NCBI GenBank assembly: GCA_963920525.1
Contig: OY986438.1
Span: forward strand, 216,931,396 to 216,995,395
Origin: Dichetophora obliterata
Taxonomy: Eukaryota > Arthropoda > Insecta > Diptera > Sciomyzidae
DNA: 64,000 nucleotides
Direction of reading: 5' to 3'
The position numbers and the translations under genes were made by a program. Below, one piece after another: positions 11,194 to 24,796 of this stretch (position 1 is its first letter; each line of letters begins with the position of its first letter). Under the pieces are notes generated by a model. The model saw nothing but the letters and a program-made list of their open reading frames with translations, did no database searches and was not told the DNA's origin.

Positions 11194-11726
11194 ACTAAGA
11201 TTCTTGAAAAAAAATCAAATTCCAGAAAAATTTTTTCCGAATTTGCAGTCTTGTGTATATATGTATTAGAAACAATTTGGTGTATAAATCGTCCTTGTAG
11301 GATGTATGGTTTGCGAGTTATGACGGAAAAAGCACATGTTTTTGGCCAGCTTCCACTCCAAAAAGTGTTCTACAACTCCTAACTACAAGAGATAGAGCAA
11401 ACGGCATTTGGACAAAGGAGTATCCCTTCTTAAGGACGAGGACCTGGTGCTCATTTTAATGCATGAATCGTCCTTATCTGATATGTAGTTTTTATTTTAG
11501 AAAATAAATAAAAAAAATAAAAATTGACAAAAAAGGGCACATGAAATTAACATGAAATCTAATTTTTAAAATTATTTTAAGGATACAGTCTTGTGGGCAG
11601 TAGCTTAAGGAACATTTTGATGCATAAATCGTCCTTTTATGATGTATGGTTTAGAAGTTATGGCTAAAAAATCAAAAAAATCGCAAAAAACCACGTCAAA
11701 AACTATGATTCATGTAAAAAATTTTA

Positions 11727-12574
11727 ACTAAGATTCTTGAAAAAAAATCAAAATCCAGAAAAGTTTTTTCTGAATATGCAGTCTTGTGTATATATGTATT
11801 AGAAACAATTTGGTGTATAAATCGTCCTTGTAGGATGTATGGTTTGCGAGTTATGACGGAAAAAGCACATGTTTTTGGCCAGCTTCCACTCCAAAAAGTG
11901 TTCTACAACTCCTAACTACAAGAGATAGAGCAAACGGCATTTGGACAAAGGAGTATCCCTTCTTAAGGACGAGGACCTGGTGCTCATTTTAATGCATGAA
12001 TCGTCCTTATCTGATATGTAGTTTTTATTTTAGAAAATAAATAAAAAAAATAAAAATTGACAAAAAAGGGCACATGAAATTAACATGAAATCTAATTTTT
12101 TTTTATATATGTATTAGAAACAATTTGGTGTGTAAATCGTCCTTGTAGGATGTATGGTTTGCGAGTTATGACGGAAAAAGCACATGTTTTTGGCCAGCTT
12201 CCACTCCAAAAAGTGTTCTACAACTCCTAACTACAAGAGATAGAGCAAACGGCATTTGGACAAAGGAGTATCCCTTCTTAAGGACGAGGACCTGGTGCTC
12301 ATTTTAATGCATGAATCGTCCTTATCTGATATGTAGTTTTTATTTTAGAAAATAAATAAAAAAAATAAAAATTGACAAAAAAGGGCACATGAAATTAACA
12401 TGAAATCTAATTTTTAAAATTATTTTAAGGATACAGTCTTGTGGGCAGTAGCTTAAGGAACATTTTGATGCATAAATCGTCCTTTTATGATGTATGGTTT
12501 AGAAGTTATGGCTAAAAAATCAAAAAAATCGCAAAAAACCACGTCAAAAACTATGATTCATGTAAAAAATTTTA
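11727..12574. repeat. Composite 848-bp unit with 218-bp net loss
   Basis: The unit runs normally to offset 374 (12100, inside the AT dyad), then has three extra T bases (12101-12103) and resumes at TATATATG, offset 63 of the next unit (12104). Offsets 375-533 and 1-62 are missing, so subunit C and the start of subunit A are lost. Just past the junction it has GTGTGTAAATCG, a variant of the 534-bp unit class, but lower down it has the ordinary CTCCTAAC, so it is mosaic. The T-run on both sides gives short homology for the join. Confidence 0.85.
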
Positions 12575-14174
12575 ACTAAGATTCTTGAAAAAAAATCAAA
12601 ATCCAGAAAAGTTTTTTCTGAATATGCAGTCTTGTGTATATATGTATTAGAAACAATTTGGTGTATAAATCGTCCTTGTAGGATGTATGGTTTGCGAGTT
12701 ATGACGGAAAAAGCACATGTTTTTGGCCAGCTTCCACTCCAAAAAGTGTTCTACAACTCCTAACTACAAGAGATAGAGCAAACGGCATTTGGACAAAGGA
12801 GTATCCCTTCTTAAGGACGAGGACCTGGTGCTCATTTTAATGCATGAATCGTCCTTATCTGATATGTAGTTTTTATTTTAGAAAATAAATAAAAAAAATA
12901 AAAATTGACAAAAAAGGGCACATGAAATTAACATGAAATCTAATTTTTAAAATTATTTTAAGGATACAGTCTTGTGGGCAGTAGCTTAAGGAACATTTTG
13001 ATGCATAAATCGTCCTTTTATGATGTATGGTTTAGAAGTTATGGCTAAAAAATCAAAAAAATCGCAAAAAACCACGTCAAAAACTATGATTCATGTAAAA
13101 AATTTTAACTAAGATTCTTGAAAAAAAATCAAAATCCAGAAAACTTTTTTCTGAATATGCAGTCTTGTGTATATATGTATTAGAAACAATTTGGTGTGTA
13201 AATCGTCCTTGTAGGATGTATGGTTTGCGAGTTATGACGGAAAAAGCACATGTTTTTGGCCAGCTTCCACTCCAAAAAGTGTTCTACAACTCCTTAACTA
13301 CAAGAGATAGAGCAAAATGCATTTGGACAAAGGAGTATCCCTTCTTAAGGACGAGGACCTGGTGCTCATTTTAATGCATGAATCGTCCTTATCTGATATG
13401 TAGTTTTTATTTTAGAAAATAAATAAAAATAATAAAAATTGACAAAAAAGGGCACATGAAATTAACATGAAATCTAATTTTTAAAATTATTTTAAGGATA
13501 CAGTCTTGTGGGCAGTAGCTTAAGGAACATTTTGATGCATAAATCGTCCTTTTATGATGTATGGTTTAGAAGTTATGGCTAAAAAATCAAAAAAATCGCA
13601 AAAAACCACGTCAAAAACTATGATTCATGTAAAAAATTTTAACTAAGATTCTTGAAAAAAAAATCAAATTCCAGAAAAGTTTTTTCTGAATATGCAGTCT
13701 TGTGTATATATGTATTAGAAACAATTTGGTGTATAAATCGTCCTTGTAGGATGTATGGTTTGCGAGTTATGACGGAAAAAGCACATGTTTTTGGCCAGCT
13801 TCCACTCCAAAAAGTGTTCTACAACTCTAACTACAAGAGATAGAGCAAACGGCATTTGGACAAAGGAGTATCCCTTCTTAAGGACGAGGACCTGGTGCTC
13901 ATTTTAATGCATGAATCGTCCTTATCTGATATGTAGTTTTTATTTTAGAAAATAAATAAAAAAAATAAAAATTGACAAAAAAGGGCACATGAAATTAACA
14001 TGAAATCTAATTTTTAAAATTATTTTAAGGATACAGTCTTGTGGGCAGTAGCTTAAGGAACATTTTGATGCATAAATCGTCCTTTTATGATGTATGGTTT
14101 AGAAGTTATGGCTAAAAAATCAAAAAAATCGCAAAAAACCACGTCAAAAACTATGATTCATGTAAAAAATTTTA
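12575..14174. repeat. Three-monomer module, single copy in copy 1
   Basis: Order of units: 12575 (G at the loop position), 13108 (534 bp, GTGTGTAAATCG, extra T, AAAATGC, and AAAAATAATAAA in the A-rich tract) and 13642 (A9, CAAATTCC, G at the loop position). The last unit lacks one C near 13827 (CAACTCTAAC). This module is present once here and twice in copy 2. Confidence 0.82.
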
Positions 14175-17100
14175 ACTAAGATTCTTGAAAAAAAAATCAA
14201 AATCCAGAAAACTTTTTTCTGAATATGCAGTCTTGTGTATATATGTATTAGAAACAATTTGGTGTATAAATCGTCCTTGTAGGATGTATGGTTTGCGAGT
14301 TATGACGAAAAAAGCACATGTTTTTGGCCAGCTTCCACTCCAAAAAGTGTTCTACAACTCCTAACTACAAGAGATAGAGCAAACGGCATTTGGACAAAGG
14401 AGTATCCCTTCTTAAGGACGAGGACCTGGTGCTCATTTTAATGCATGAATCGTCCTTATCTGATATGTAGTTTTTATTTTAGAAAATAAATAAAAAAAAT
14501 AAAAATTGACAAAAAAGGGCACATGAAATTAACATGAAATCTAATTTTTAAAATTATTTTAAGGATACAGTCTTGTGGGCAGTAGCTTAAGGAACATTTT
14601 GATGCATAAATCGTCCTTTTATGATGTATGGTTTAGAAGTTATGGCTAAAAAATCAAAAAAATCGCAAAAAACCACGTCAAAAACTATGATTCATGTAAA
14701 AAATTTTAACTAAGATTCTTGAAAAAAAATCAAAATCCAGAAAAGTTTTTTCTGAATATGCAGTCTTGTGTATATATGTATTAGAAACAATTTGGTGTAT
14801 AAATCGTCCTTGTAGGATGTATGGTTTGCGAGTTATGACGGAAAAAGCACATGTTTTTGGCCAGCTTCCACTCCAAAAAGTGTTCTACAACTCCTAACTA
14901 CAAGAGATAGAGCAAACGGCATTTGGACAAAGGAGTATCCCTTCTTAAGGACGAGGACCTGGTGCTCATTTTAATGCATGAATCGTCCTTATCTGATATG
15001 TAGTTTTTATTTTAGAAAATAAATAAAAAAAATAAAAATTGACAAAAAAGGGCACATGAAATTAACATGAAATCTAATTTTTAAAATTATTTTAAGGATA
15101 CAGTCTTGTGGGCAGTAGCTTAAGGAACATTTTGATGCATAAATCGTCCTTTTATGATGTATGGTTTAGAAGTTATGGCTAAAAAATCAAAAAAATCGCA
15201 AAAAACCACGTCAAAAACTATGATTCATGTAAAAAATTTTAACTAAGATTCTTGAAAAAAAATCAAAATCCAGAAAAGTTTTTTCTGAATATGCAGTCTT
15301 GTGTATATATGTATTAGAAACAATTTGGTGTATAAATCGTCCTTGTAGGATGTATGGTTTGCGAGTTATGACGGAAAAAGCACATGTTTTTGGCCAGCTT
15401 CCACTCCAAAAAGTGTTCTACAACTCCTAACTACAAGAGATAGAGCAAACGGCATTTGGACAAAGGAGTATCCCTTCTTAAGGACGAGGACCTGGTGCTC
15501 ATTTTAATGCATGAATCGTCCTTATCTGATATGTAGTTTTTATTTTAGAAAATAAATAAAAAAAATAAAAATTGACAAAAAAGGGCACATGAAATTAACA
15601 TGAAATCTAATTTTTAAAATTATTTTAAGGATACAGTCTTGTGGGCAGTAGCTTAAGGAACATTTTGATGCATAAATCGTCCTTTTATGATGTATGGTTT
15701 AGAAGTTATGGCTAAAAAATCAAAAAAATCGCAAAAAACCACGTCAAAAACTATGATTCATGTAAAAAATTTTAACTAAGATTCTTGAAAAAAAATCAAA
15801 ATCCAGAAAACTTTTTTCTGAATATGCAGTCTTGTGTATATATGTATTAGAAACAATTTGGTGTATAAATCGTCCTTGTAGGATGTATGGTTTGCGAGTT
15901 ATGACGGAAAAAGCACATGTTTTTGGCCAGCTTCCACTCCAAAAAGTGTTCTACAACTCCTAACTACAAGAGATAGAGCAAACGGCATTTGGACAAAGGA
16001 GTATCCCTTCTTAAGGACGAGGACCTGGTGCTCATTTTAATGCATGAATCGTCCTTATCTGATATGTAGTTTTTATTTTAGAAAATAAATAAAAAAAATA
16101 AAAATTGACAAAAAAGGGCACATGAAATTAACATGAAATCTAATTTTTAAAATTATTTTAAGGATACAGTCTTGTGGGCAGTAGCTTAAGGAACATTTTG
16201 ATGCATAAATCGTCCTTTTATGATGTATGGTTTAGAAGTTATGGCTAAAAAATCAAAAAAATCGCAAAAAACCACGTCAAAAACTATGATTCATGTAAAA
16301 AATTTTAACTAAGATTCTTGAAAAAAAATCAAAATCCAGAAAACTTTTTTCTGAATATGCAGTCTTGTGTATATATGTATTAGAAACAATTTGGTGTATA
16401 AATCGTCCTTGTAGGATGTATGGTTTGCGAGTTATGACGGAAAAAGCACATGTTTTTGGCCAGCTTCCACTCCAAAAAGTGTTCTACAACTCCTAACTAC
16501 AAGAGATAGAGCAAACGGCATTTGGACAAAGGAGTATCCCTTCTTAAGGACGAGGACCTGGTGCTCATTTTAATGCATGAATCGTCCTTATCTGATATGT
16601 AGTTTTTATTTTAGAAAATAAATAAAAAAAATAAAAATTGACAAAAAAGGGCACATGAAATTAACATGAAATCTAATTTTTAAAATTATTTTAAGGATAC
16701 AGTCTTGTGGGCAGTAGCTTAAGGAACATTTTGATGCATAAATCGTCCTTTTATGATGTATGGTTTAGAAGTTATGGCTAAAAAATCAAAAAAATCGCAA
16801 AAAACCACGTCAAAAACTATGATTCATGTAAAAAATTTTAACTAAGATTCTTGAAAAAAAATCAAAATCCAGAAAACTTTTTTCTGAATATGCAGTCTTG
16901 TGTATATATGTATTAGAAACAATTTGGTGTATAAATCGTCCTTGTAGGATGTATGGTTTGCGAGTTATGACGGAAAAAGCACATGTTTTTGGCCAGCTTC
17001 CACTCCAAAAAGTGTTCTACAACTCCTAACTACAAGAGATAGAGCAAACGGCATTTGGACAAAGGAGTATCCCTTCTTAAGGACGAGGACCTGGTGCTCA

Positions 17101-17906
17101 TTTTAATGCATGAATCGTCCTTATCTGATATGTAGTTTTTATTTTAGAAAATAAATAAAAAAAATAAAAATTGACAAAAAAGGGCACATGAAATTAACAT
17201 GAAATCTAATTTTTAAAATTATTTTAAGGATACAGTCTTGTGGGCAGTAGCTTAAGGAACATTTTGATGCATAAATCGTCCTTTTATGATGTATGGTTTA
17301 GAAGTTATGGCTAAAAAATCAAAAAAATCGCAAAAAACCACGTCAAAAACTATGATTCATGTAAAAAATTTTAACTAAGATTCTTGAAAAAAAATCAAAA
17401 TCCAGAAAACTTTTTTCTGAATATGCAGTCTTGTGTATATATGTATTAGAAACAATTTGGTGTATAAATCGTCCTTGTAGGATGTATGGTTTGCGAGTTA
17501 TGACGAAAAAAGCACATGTTTTTGGCCAGCTTCCACTCCAAAAAGTGTTCTACAACTCCTAACTACAAGAGATAGAGCAAACGGCATTTGGACAAAGGAG
17601 TATCCCTTCTTAAGGACGAGGACCTGGTGCTCATTTTAATGCATGAATCGTCCTTATCTGATATGTAGTTTTTATTTTAGAAAATAAATAAAAAAAATAA
17701 AAATTGACAAAAAAGGGCACATGAAATTAACATGAAATCTAATTTTTAAAATTATTTTAAGGATACAGTCTTGTGGGCAGTAGCTTAAGGAACATTTTGA
17801 TGCATAAATCGTCCTTTTATGATGTATGGTTTAGAAGTTATGGCTAAAAAATCAAAAAAATCGCAAAAAACCACGTCAAAAACTATGATTCATGTAAAAA
17901 ATTTTA

Positions 17907-20900
17907 ACTAAGATTCTTGAAAAAAAATCAAATTCCAGAAAACTTTTTTCTGAATATGCAGTCTTGTGTATATATGTATTAGAAACAATTTGGTGTATAA
18001 ATCGTCCTTGTAGGATGTATGGTTTGCGAGTTATGACGGAAAAAGCACATGTTTTTGGCCAGCTTCCACTCCAAAAAGTGTTCTACAACTCCTTACTACA
18101 AGAGATAGAGCAAACGGCATTTGGACAAAGGAGTATCCCTTCTTAAGGACGAGGACCTGGTGCTCATTTTAATGCATGAATCGTCCTTATCTGATATGTA
18201 GTTTTTATTTTAGAAAATAAATAAAAAAATTAAAATTGACAAAAAAGGGCACATGAAATTAACATGAAATCTAATTTTTAAAATTATTTTAAGGATACAG
18301 TCTTGTGGGCAGTAGCTTAAGGAACATTTTGATGCATAAATCGTCCTTTTATGATGTATGGTTTAGAAGTTATGGCTAAAAAATCAAAAAAATCGCAAAA
18401 AACCACGTCAAAAACTATGATTCATGTAAAAAATTTTAACTAAGATTCTTGAAAAAAAATCAAATTCCAGAAAACTTTTTTCTGAATATGCAGTCTTGTG
18501 TATATATGTATTAGAAACAATTTGGTGTATAAATCGTCCTTGTAGGATGTATGGTTTGCGAGTTATGACGGAAAAAGCACATGTTTTTGGCCAGCTTCCA
18601 CTCCAAAAAGTGTTCTACAACTCCTAACTACAAGAGATAGAGCAAACGGCATTTGGACAAAGGAGTATCCCTTCTTAAGGACGAGGACCTGGTGCTCATT
18701 TTAATGCATGAATCGTCCTTATCTGATATGTAGTTTTTATTTTAGAAAATAAATAAAAAAAATAAAAATTGACAAAAAAGGGCACATGAAATTAACATGA
18801 AATCTAATTTTTAAAATTATTTTAAGGATACAGTCTTGTGGGCAGTAGCTTAAGGAACATTTTGATGCATAAATCGTCCTTTTATGATGTATGGTTTAGA
18901 AGTTATGGCTAAAAAATCAAAAAAATCGCAAAAAACCACGTCAAAAACTATGATTCATGTAAAAAATTTTAACTAAGATTCTTGAAAAAAAATCACATTC
19001 CAGAAAACTTTTTTCCGAATTTGCAGTCTTGTGTATATATGTATTAGAAACAATTTGGTGTATAAATCGTCCTTGTAGGATGTATGGTTTGCGAGTTATG
19101 ACGAAAAAAGCACATGTTTTTGGCCAGCTTCCACTCCAAAAAGTGTTCTACAACTCCTAACTACAAGAGATAGAGCAAACGGCATTTGGACAAAGGAGTA
19201 TCCCTTCTTAAGGACGAGGACCTGGTGCTCATTTTAATGCATGAATCGTCCTTATCTGATATGTAGTTTTTATTTTAGAAAATAAATAAAAAAAATAAAA
19301 ATTGACAAAAAAGGGCACATGAAATTAACATGAAATCTAATTTTTAAAATTATTTTAAGGATACAGTCTTGTGGGCAGTAGCTTAAGGAACATTTTGATG
19401 CATAAATCGTCCTTTTATGATGTATGGTTTAGAAGTTATGGCTAAAAAATCAAAAAAATCGCAAAAAACCACGTCAAAAACTATGATTCATGTAAAAAAT
19501 TTTAACTAAGATTCTTGAAAAAAAATCAAAATCCAGAAAACTTTTTTCTGAATATGCAGTCTTGTGTAAATATGTATTAGAAACAATTTGGTGTATAAAT
19601 CGTCCTTGTAGGATGTATGGTTTGCGAGTTATGACGGAAAAAGCACATGTTTTTGGCCAGCTTCCACTCCAAAAAGTGTTCTACAACTCCTAACTACAAG
19701 AGATAGAGCAAACGGCATTTGGACAAAGGAGTATCCCTTCTTAAGGACGAGGACCTGGTGCTCATTTTAATGCATGAATCGTCCTTATCTGATATGTAGT
19801 TTTTATTTTAGAAAATAAATAAAAAAAATAAAAATTGACAAAAAAGGGCACATGAAATTAACATGAAATCTAATTTTTAAAATTATTTTAAGGATACAGT
19901 CTTGTGGGCAGTAGCTTAAGGAACATTTTGATGCATAAATCGTCCTTTTATGATGTATGGTTTAGAAGTTATGGCTAAAAAATCAAAAAAATCGCAAAAA
20001 ACCACGTCAAAAACTATGATTCATGTAAAAAATTTTAACTAAGATTCTTGAAAAAAAATCAAAATCCAGAAAACTTTTTTCTGAATATGCAGTCTTGTGT
20101 ATATATGTATTAGAAACAATTTGGTGTATAAATCGTCCTTGTAGGATGTATGGTTTGCGAGTTATGACGGAAAAAGCACATGTTTTTGGCCAGCTTCCAC
20201 TCCAAAAAGTGTTCTACAACTCCTAACTACAAGAGATAGAGCAAACGGCATTTGGACAAAGGAGTATCCCTTCTTAAGGACGAGGACCTGGTGCTCATTT
20301 TAATGCATGAATCGTCCTTATCTGATATGTAGTTTTTATTTTAGAAAATAAATAAAAAAATTAAAATTGACAAAAAAGGGCACATGAAATTAACATGAAA
20401 TCTAATTTTTAAAATTATTTTAAGGATACAGTCTTGTGGGCAGTAGCTTAAGGAACATTTTGATGCATAAATCGTCCTTTTATGATGTATGGTTTAGAAG
20501 TTATGGCTAAAAAATCAAAAAAATCGCAAAAAACCACGTCAAAAACTATGATTCATGTAAAAAATTTTAACTAAGATTCTTGAAAAAAAATCAAATTCCA
20601 GAAAACTTTTTTCTGAATATGCAGTCTTGTGTATATATGTATTAGAAACAATTTGGTGTATAAATCGTCCTTGTAGGATGTATGGTTTGCGAGTTATGAC
20701 GGAAAAAGCACATGTTTTTGGCCAGCTTCCACTCCAAAAAGTGTTCTACAACTCCTAACTACAAGAGATAGAGCAAACGGCATTTGGACAAAGGAGTATC
20801 CCTTCTTAAGGACGAGGACCTGGTGCTCATTTTAATGCATGAATCGTCCTTATCTGATATGTAGTTTTTATTTTAGAAAATAAATAAAAAAAATAAAAAT

Positions 20901-22129
20901 TGACAAAAAAGGGCACATGAAATTAACATGAAATCTAATTTTTAAAATTATTTTAAGGATACAGTCTTGTGGGCAGTAGCTTAAGGAACATTTTGATGCA
21001 TAAATCGTCCTTTTATGATGTATGGTTTAGAAGTTATGGCTAAAAAATCAAAAAAATCGCAAAAAACCACGTCAAAAACTATGATTCATGTAAAAAATTT
21101 TAACTAAGATTCTTGAAAAAAAATCACATTCCAGAAAACTTTTTTCCGAATTTGCAGTCTTGTGTATATATGTATTAGAAACAATTTGGTGTATAAATCG
21201 TCCTTGTAGGATGTATGGTTTGCGAGTTATGACGAAAAAAGCACATGTTTTTGGCCAGCTTCCACTCCAAAAAGTGTTCTACAACTCCTAACTACAAGAG
21301 ATAGAGCAAACGGCATTTGGACAAAGGAGTATCCCTTCTTAAGGACGAGGACCTGGTGCTCATTTTAATGCATGAATCGTCCTTATCTGATATGTAGTTT
21401 TTATTTTAGAAAATAAATAAAAAAAATAAAAATTGACAAAAAAGGGCACATGAAATTAACATGAAATCTAATTTTTAAAATTATTTTAAGGATACAGTCT
21501 TGTGGGCAGTAGCTTAAGGAACATTTTGATGCATAAATCGTCCTTTTATGATGTATGGTTTAGAAGTTATGGCTAAAAAATCAAAAAAATCGCAAAAAAC
21601 CACGTCAAAAACTATGATTCATGTAAAAAATTTTAACTAAGATTCTTGAAAAAAAATCAAAATCCAGAAAACTTTTTTCTGAATATGCAGTCTTGTGTAA
21701 ATATGTATTAGAAACAATTTGGTGTATAAATCGTCCTTGTAGGATGTATGGTTTGCGAGTTATGACGGAAAAAGCACATGTTTTTGGCCAGCTTCCACTC
21801 CAAAAAGTGTTCTACAACTCCTAACTACAAGAGATAGAGCAAACGGCATTTGGACAAAGGAGTATCCCTTCTTAAGGACGAGGACCTGGTGCTCATTTTA
21901 ATGCATGAATCGTCCTTATCTGATATGTAGTTTTTATTTTAGAAAATAAATAAAAAAAATAAAAATTGACAAAAAAGGGCACATGAAATTAACATGAAAT
22001 CTAATTTTTAAAATTATTTTAAGGATACAGTCTTGTGGGCAGTAGCTTAAGGAACATTTTGATGCATTAGTCGTCCTCCATAATCGCAAAAAACCACGTC
22101 AAAAACTATGATTCATGTAAAAAATTTTA
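17907..22129. repeat. Four-monomer higher-order repeat, two copies
   Basis: First copy 17907-20037 (2131 bp): unit with AAATTAAAATTG (532 bp), CAAATTCC unit, CACATTCC/CCGAATTTG unit with GACGAAAAAAG, GTGTAAATATG unit. Second copy 20038-22129 repeats the same order, the last member being the scarred 494-bp unit. A single A to T change at 18094 (CCTTACT) in the first unit opens a longer reading frame that copy 2 lacks. Confidence 0.87.
21636..22129. repeat. Scarred 494-bp unit, 39-bp net loss in subunit C
   Basis: From 22064 the normal GATGCATAAATCGTCC reads GATGCATTAGTCGTCCTCC and then jumps to ATAATCGCAAAAAACC. The subunit C anchor is altered and the following ATGATGTATGGTTTAG stretch is gone. 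Substitutions next to the gap (TTAG for TAAA, CTCCAT) suggest error-prone repair rather than simple slippage. The unit also carries GTGTAAATATG instead of GTGTATATATG. Confidence 0.85.
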
Positions 22130-22662
22130 ACTAAGATTCTTGAAAAAAAATCAAAATCCAGAAAAGTTTTTTCTGAATATGCAGTCTTGTGTATATATGT
22201 ATTAGAAACAATTTGGTGTATAAATCGTCCTTGTAGGATGTATGGTTTGCGAGTTATGACGGAAAAAGCACATGTTTTTGGCCAGCTTCCACTCCAAAAA
22301 GTGTTCTACAACTCCTAACTACAAGAGATAGAGCAAACGGCATTTGGACAAAGGAGTATCCCTTCTTAAGGACGAGGACCTGGTGCTCATTTTAATGCAT
22401 GAATCGTCCTTATCTGATATGTAGTTTTTATTTTAGAAAATAAATAAAAAAAATAAAAATTGACAAAAAAGGGCACATGAAATTAACATGAAATCTAATT
22501 TTTAAAATTATTTTAAGGATACAGTCTTGTGGGCAGTAGCTTAAGGAACATTTTGATGCATAAATCGTCCTTTTATGATGTATGGTTTAGAAGTTATGGC
22601 TAAAAAATCAAAAAAATCGCAAAAAACCACGTCAAAAACTATGATTCATGTAAAAAATTTTA

Positions 22663-23195
22663 ACTAAGATTCTTGAAAAAAAATCAAAATCCAGAAAACT
22701 TTTTTCTGAATATGCAGTCTTGTGTATATATGTATTAGAAACAATTTGGTGTATAAATCGTCCTTGTAGGATGTAGGGTTTGGGAGTTATGACGGAAAAA
22801 GCACATGTTTTTGGCCAGCTTCCACTCCAAAAAGTGTTCTACAACTCCTAACTACAAGAGATAGAGCAAACGGCATTTGGACAAAGGAGTATCCCTTCTT
22901 AAGGACGAGGACCTGGTGCTCATTTTAATGCATGAATCGTCCTTATCTGATATGTAGTTTTTATTTTAGAAAATAAATAAAAAAAATAAAAATTGACAAA
23001 AAAGGGCACATGAAATTAACATGAAATCTAATTTTTAAAATTATTTTAAGGATACAGTCTTGTGGGCAGTAGCTTAAGGAACATTTTGATGCATAAATCG
23101 TCCTTTTATGATGTATGGTTTAGAAGTTATGGCTAAAAAATCAAAAAAATCGCAAAAAACCACGTCAAAAACTATGATTCATGTAAAAAATTTTA
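22663..23195. repeat. Monomer variant GTAGGGTTTGGGAG
   Basis: This unit has TAGGGTTTGGGAG where most have TATGGTTTGCGAG. The same pair of changes is seen at 49410 (copy 2) and at 57393 and 63737 in the third block, where it is linked to TATACGTATT instead of TATATGTATT. It shows that related variants are shared between distant blocks of the array. Confidence 0.8.
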
Positions 23196-24796
23196 ACTAA
23201 GATTCTTGAAAAAAAATCAAAATCCAGAAAACTTTTTTCTGAATATGCAGTCTTGTGTATATATGTATTAGAAACAATTTGGTGTATAAATCGTCCTTGT
23301 AGGATGTATGGTTTGCGAGTTATGACGGAAAAAGCACATGTTTTTGGCCAGCTTCCACTCCAAAAAGTGTTCTACAACTCCTAACTACAAGAGATAGAGC
23401 AAACGGCATTTGGACAAAGGAGTATCCCTTCTTAAGGACGAGGACCTGGTGCTCATTTTAATGCATGAATCGTCCTTATCTGATATGTAGTTTTTATTTT
23501 AGAAAATAAATAAAAAAAATAAAAATTGACAAAAAAGGGCACATGAAATTAACATGAAATCTAATTTTTAAAATTATTTTAAGGATACAGTCTTGTGGGC
23601 AGTAGCTTAAGGAACATTTTGATGCATAAATCGTCCTTTTATGATGTATGGTTTAGAAGTTATGGCTAAAAAATCAAAAAAATCGCAAAAAACCACGTCA
23701 AAAACTATGATTCATGTAAAAAATTTTAACTAAGATTCTTGAAAAAAAAATCAAAATCCAGAAAACTTTTTTCTGAATATGCAGTCTTGTGTATATATGT
23801 ATTAGAAACAATTTGGTGTATAAATCGTCCTTGTAGGATGTATGGTTTGCGAGTTATGACGGAAAAAGCACATGTTTTTGGCCAGCTTCCACTCCAAAAA
23901 GTGTTCTACAACTCCTAACTACAAGAGATAGAGCAAACGGCATTTGGACAAAGGAGTATCCCTTCTTAAGGACGAGGACCTGGTGCTCATTTTAATGCAT
24001 GAATCGTCCTTATCTGATATGTAGTTTTTATTTTAGAAAATAAATAAAAAAAATAAAAATTGACAAAAAAGGGCACATGAAATTAACATGAAATCTAATT
24101 TTTAAAATTATTTTAAGGATACAGTCTTGTGGGCAGTAGCTTAAGGAACATTTTGATGCATAAATCGTCCTTTTATGATGTATGGTTTAGAAGTTATGGC
24201 TAAAAAATCAAAAAAATCGCAAAAAACCACGTCAAAAACTATGATTCATGTAAAAAATTTTAACTAAGATTCTTGAAAAAAAAATCAAAATCCAGAAAAC
24301 TTTTTTCTGAATATGCAGTCTTGTGTATATATGTATTAGAAACAATTTGGTGTATAAATCGTCCTTGTAGGATGTATGGTTTGCGAGTTATGACGGAAAA
24401 AGCACATGTTTTTGGCCAGCTTCCACTCCAAAAAGTGTTCTACAACTCCTAACTACAAGAGATAGAGCAAACGGCATTTGGACAAAGGAGTATCCCTTCT
24501 TAAGGACGAGGACCTGGTGCTCATTTTAATGCATGAATCGTCCTTATCTGATATGTAGTTTTTATTTTAGAAAATAAATAAAAAAAATAAAAATTGACAA
24601 AAAAGGGCACATGAAATTAACATGAAATCTAATTTTTAAAATTATTTTAAGGATACAGTCTTGTGGGCAGTAGCTTAAGGAACATTTTGATGCATAAATC
24701 GTCCTTTTATGATGTATGGTTTAGAAGTTATGGCTAAAAAATCAAAAAAATCGCAAAAAACCACGTCAAAAACTATGATTCATGTAAAAAATTTTA

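Noticed and set aside
12101..12110. Insertion of a mobile element at the composite junction
   Set aside because: Only three extra T bases are present, with no terminal repeats or target-site duplication. It is a deletion junction.
13652..13843. Open frame of 63 codons, and a 60-codon frame at 17964-18146
   Set aside because: Each depends on a private change in one unit (A9 plus a one-base deletion near 13827; A to T at 18094). The corresponding units in copy 2 lack them, so there is no sign of selection for coding.
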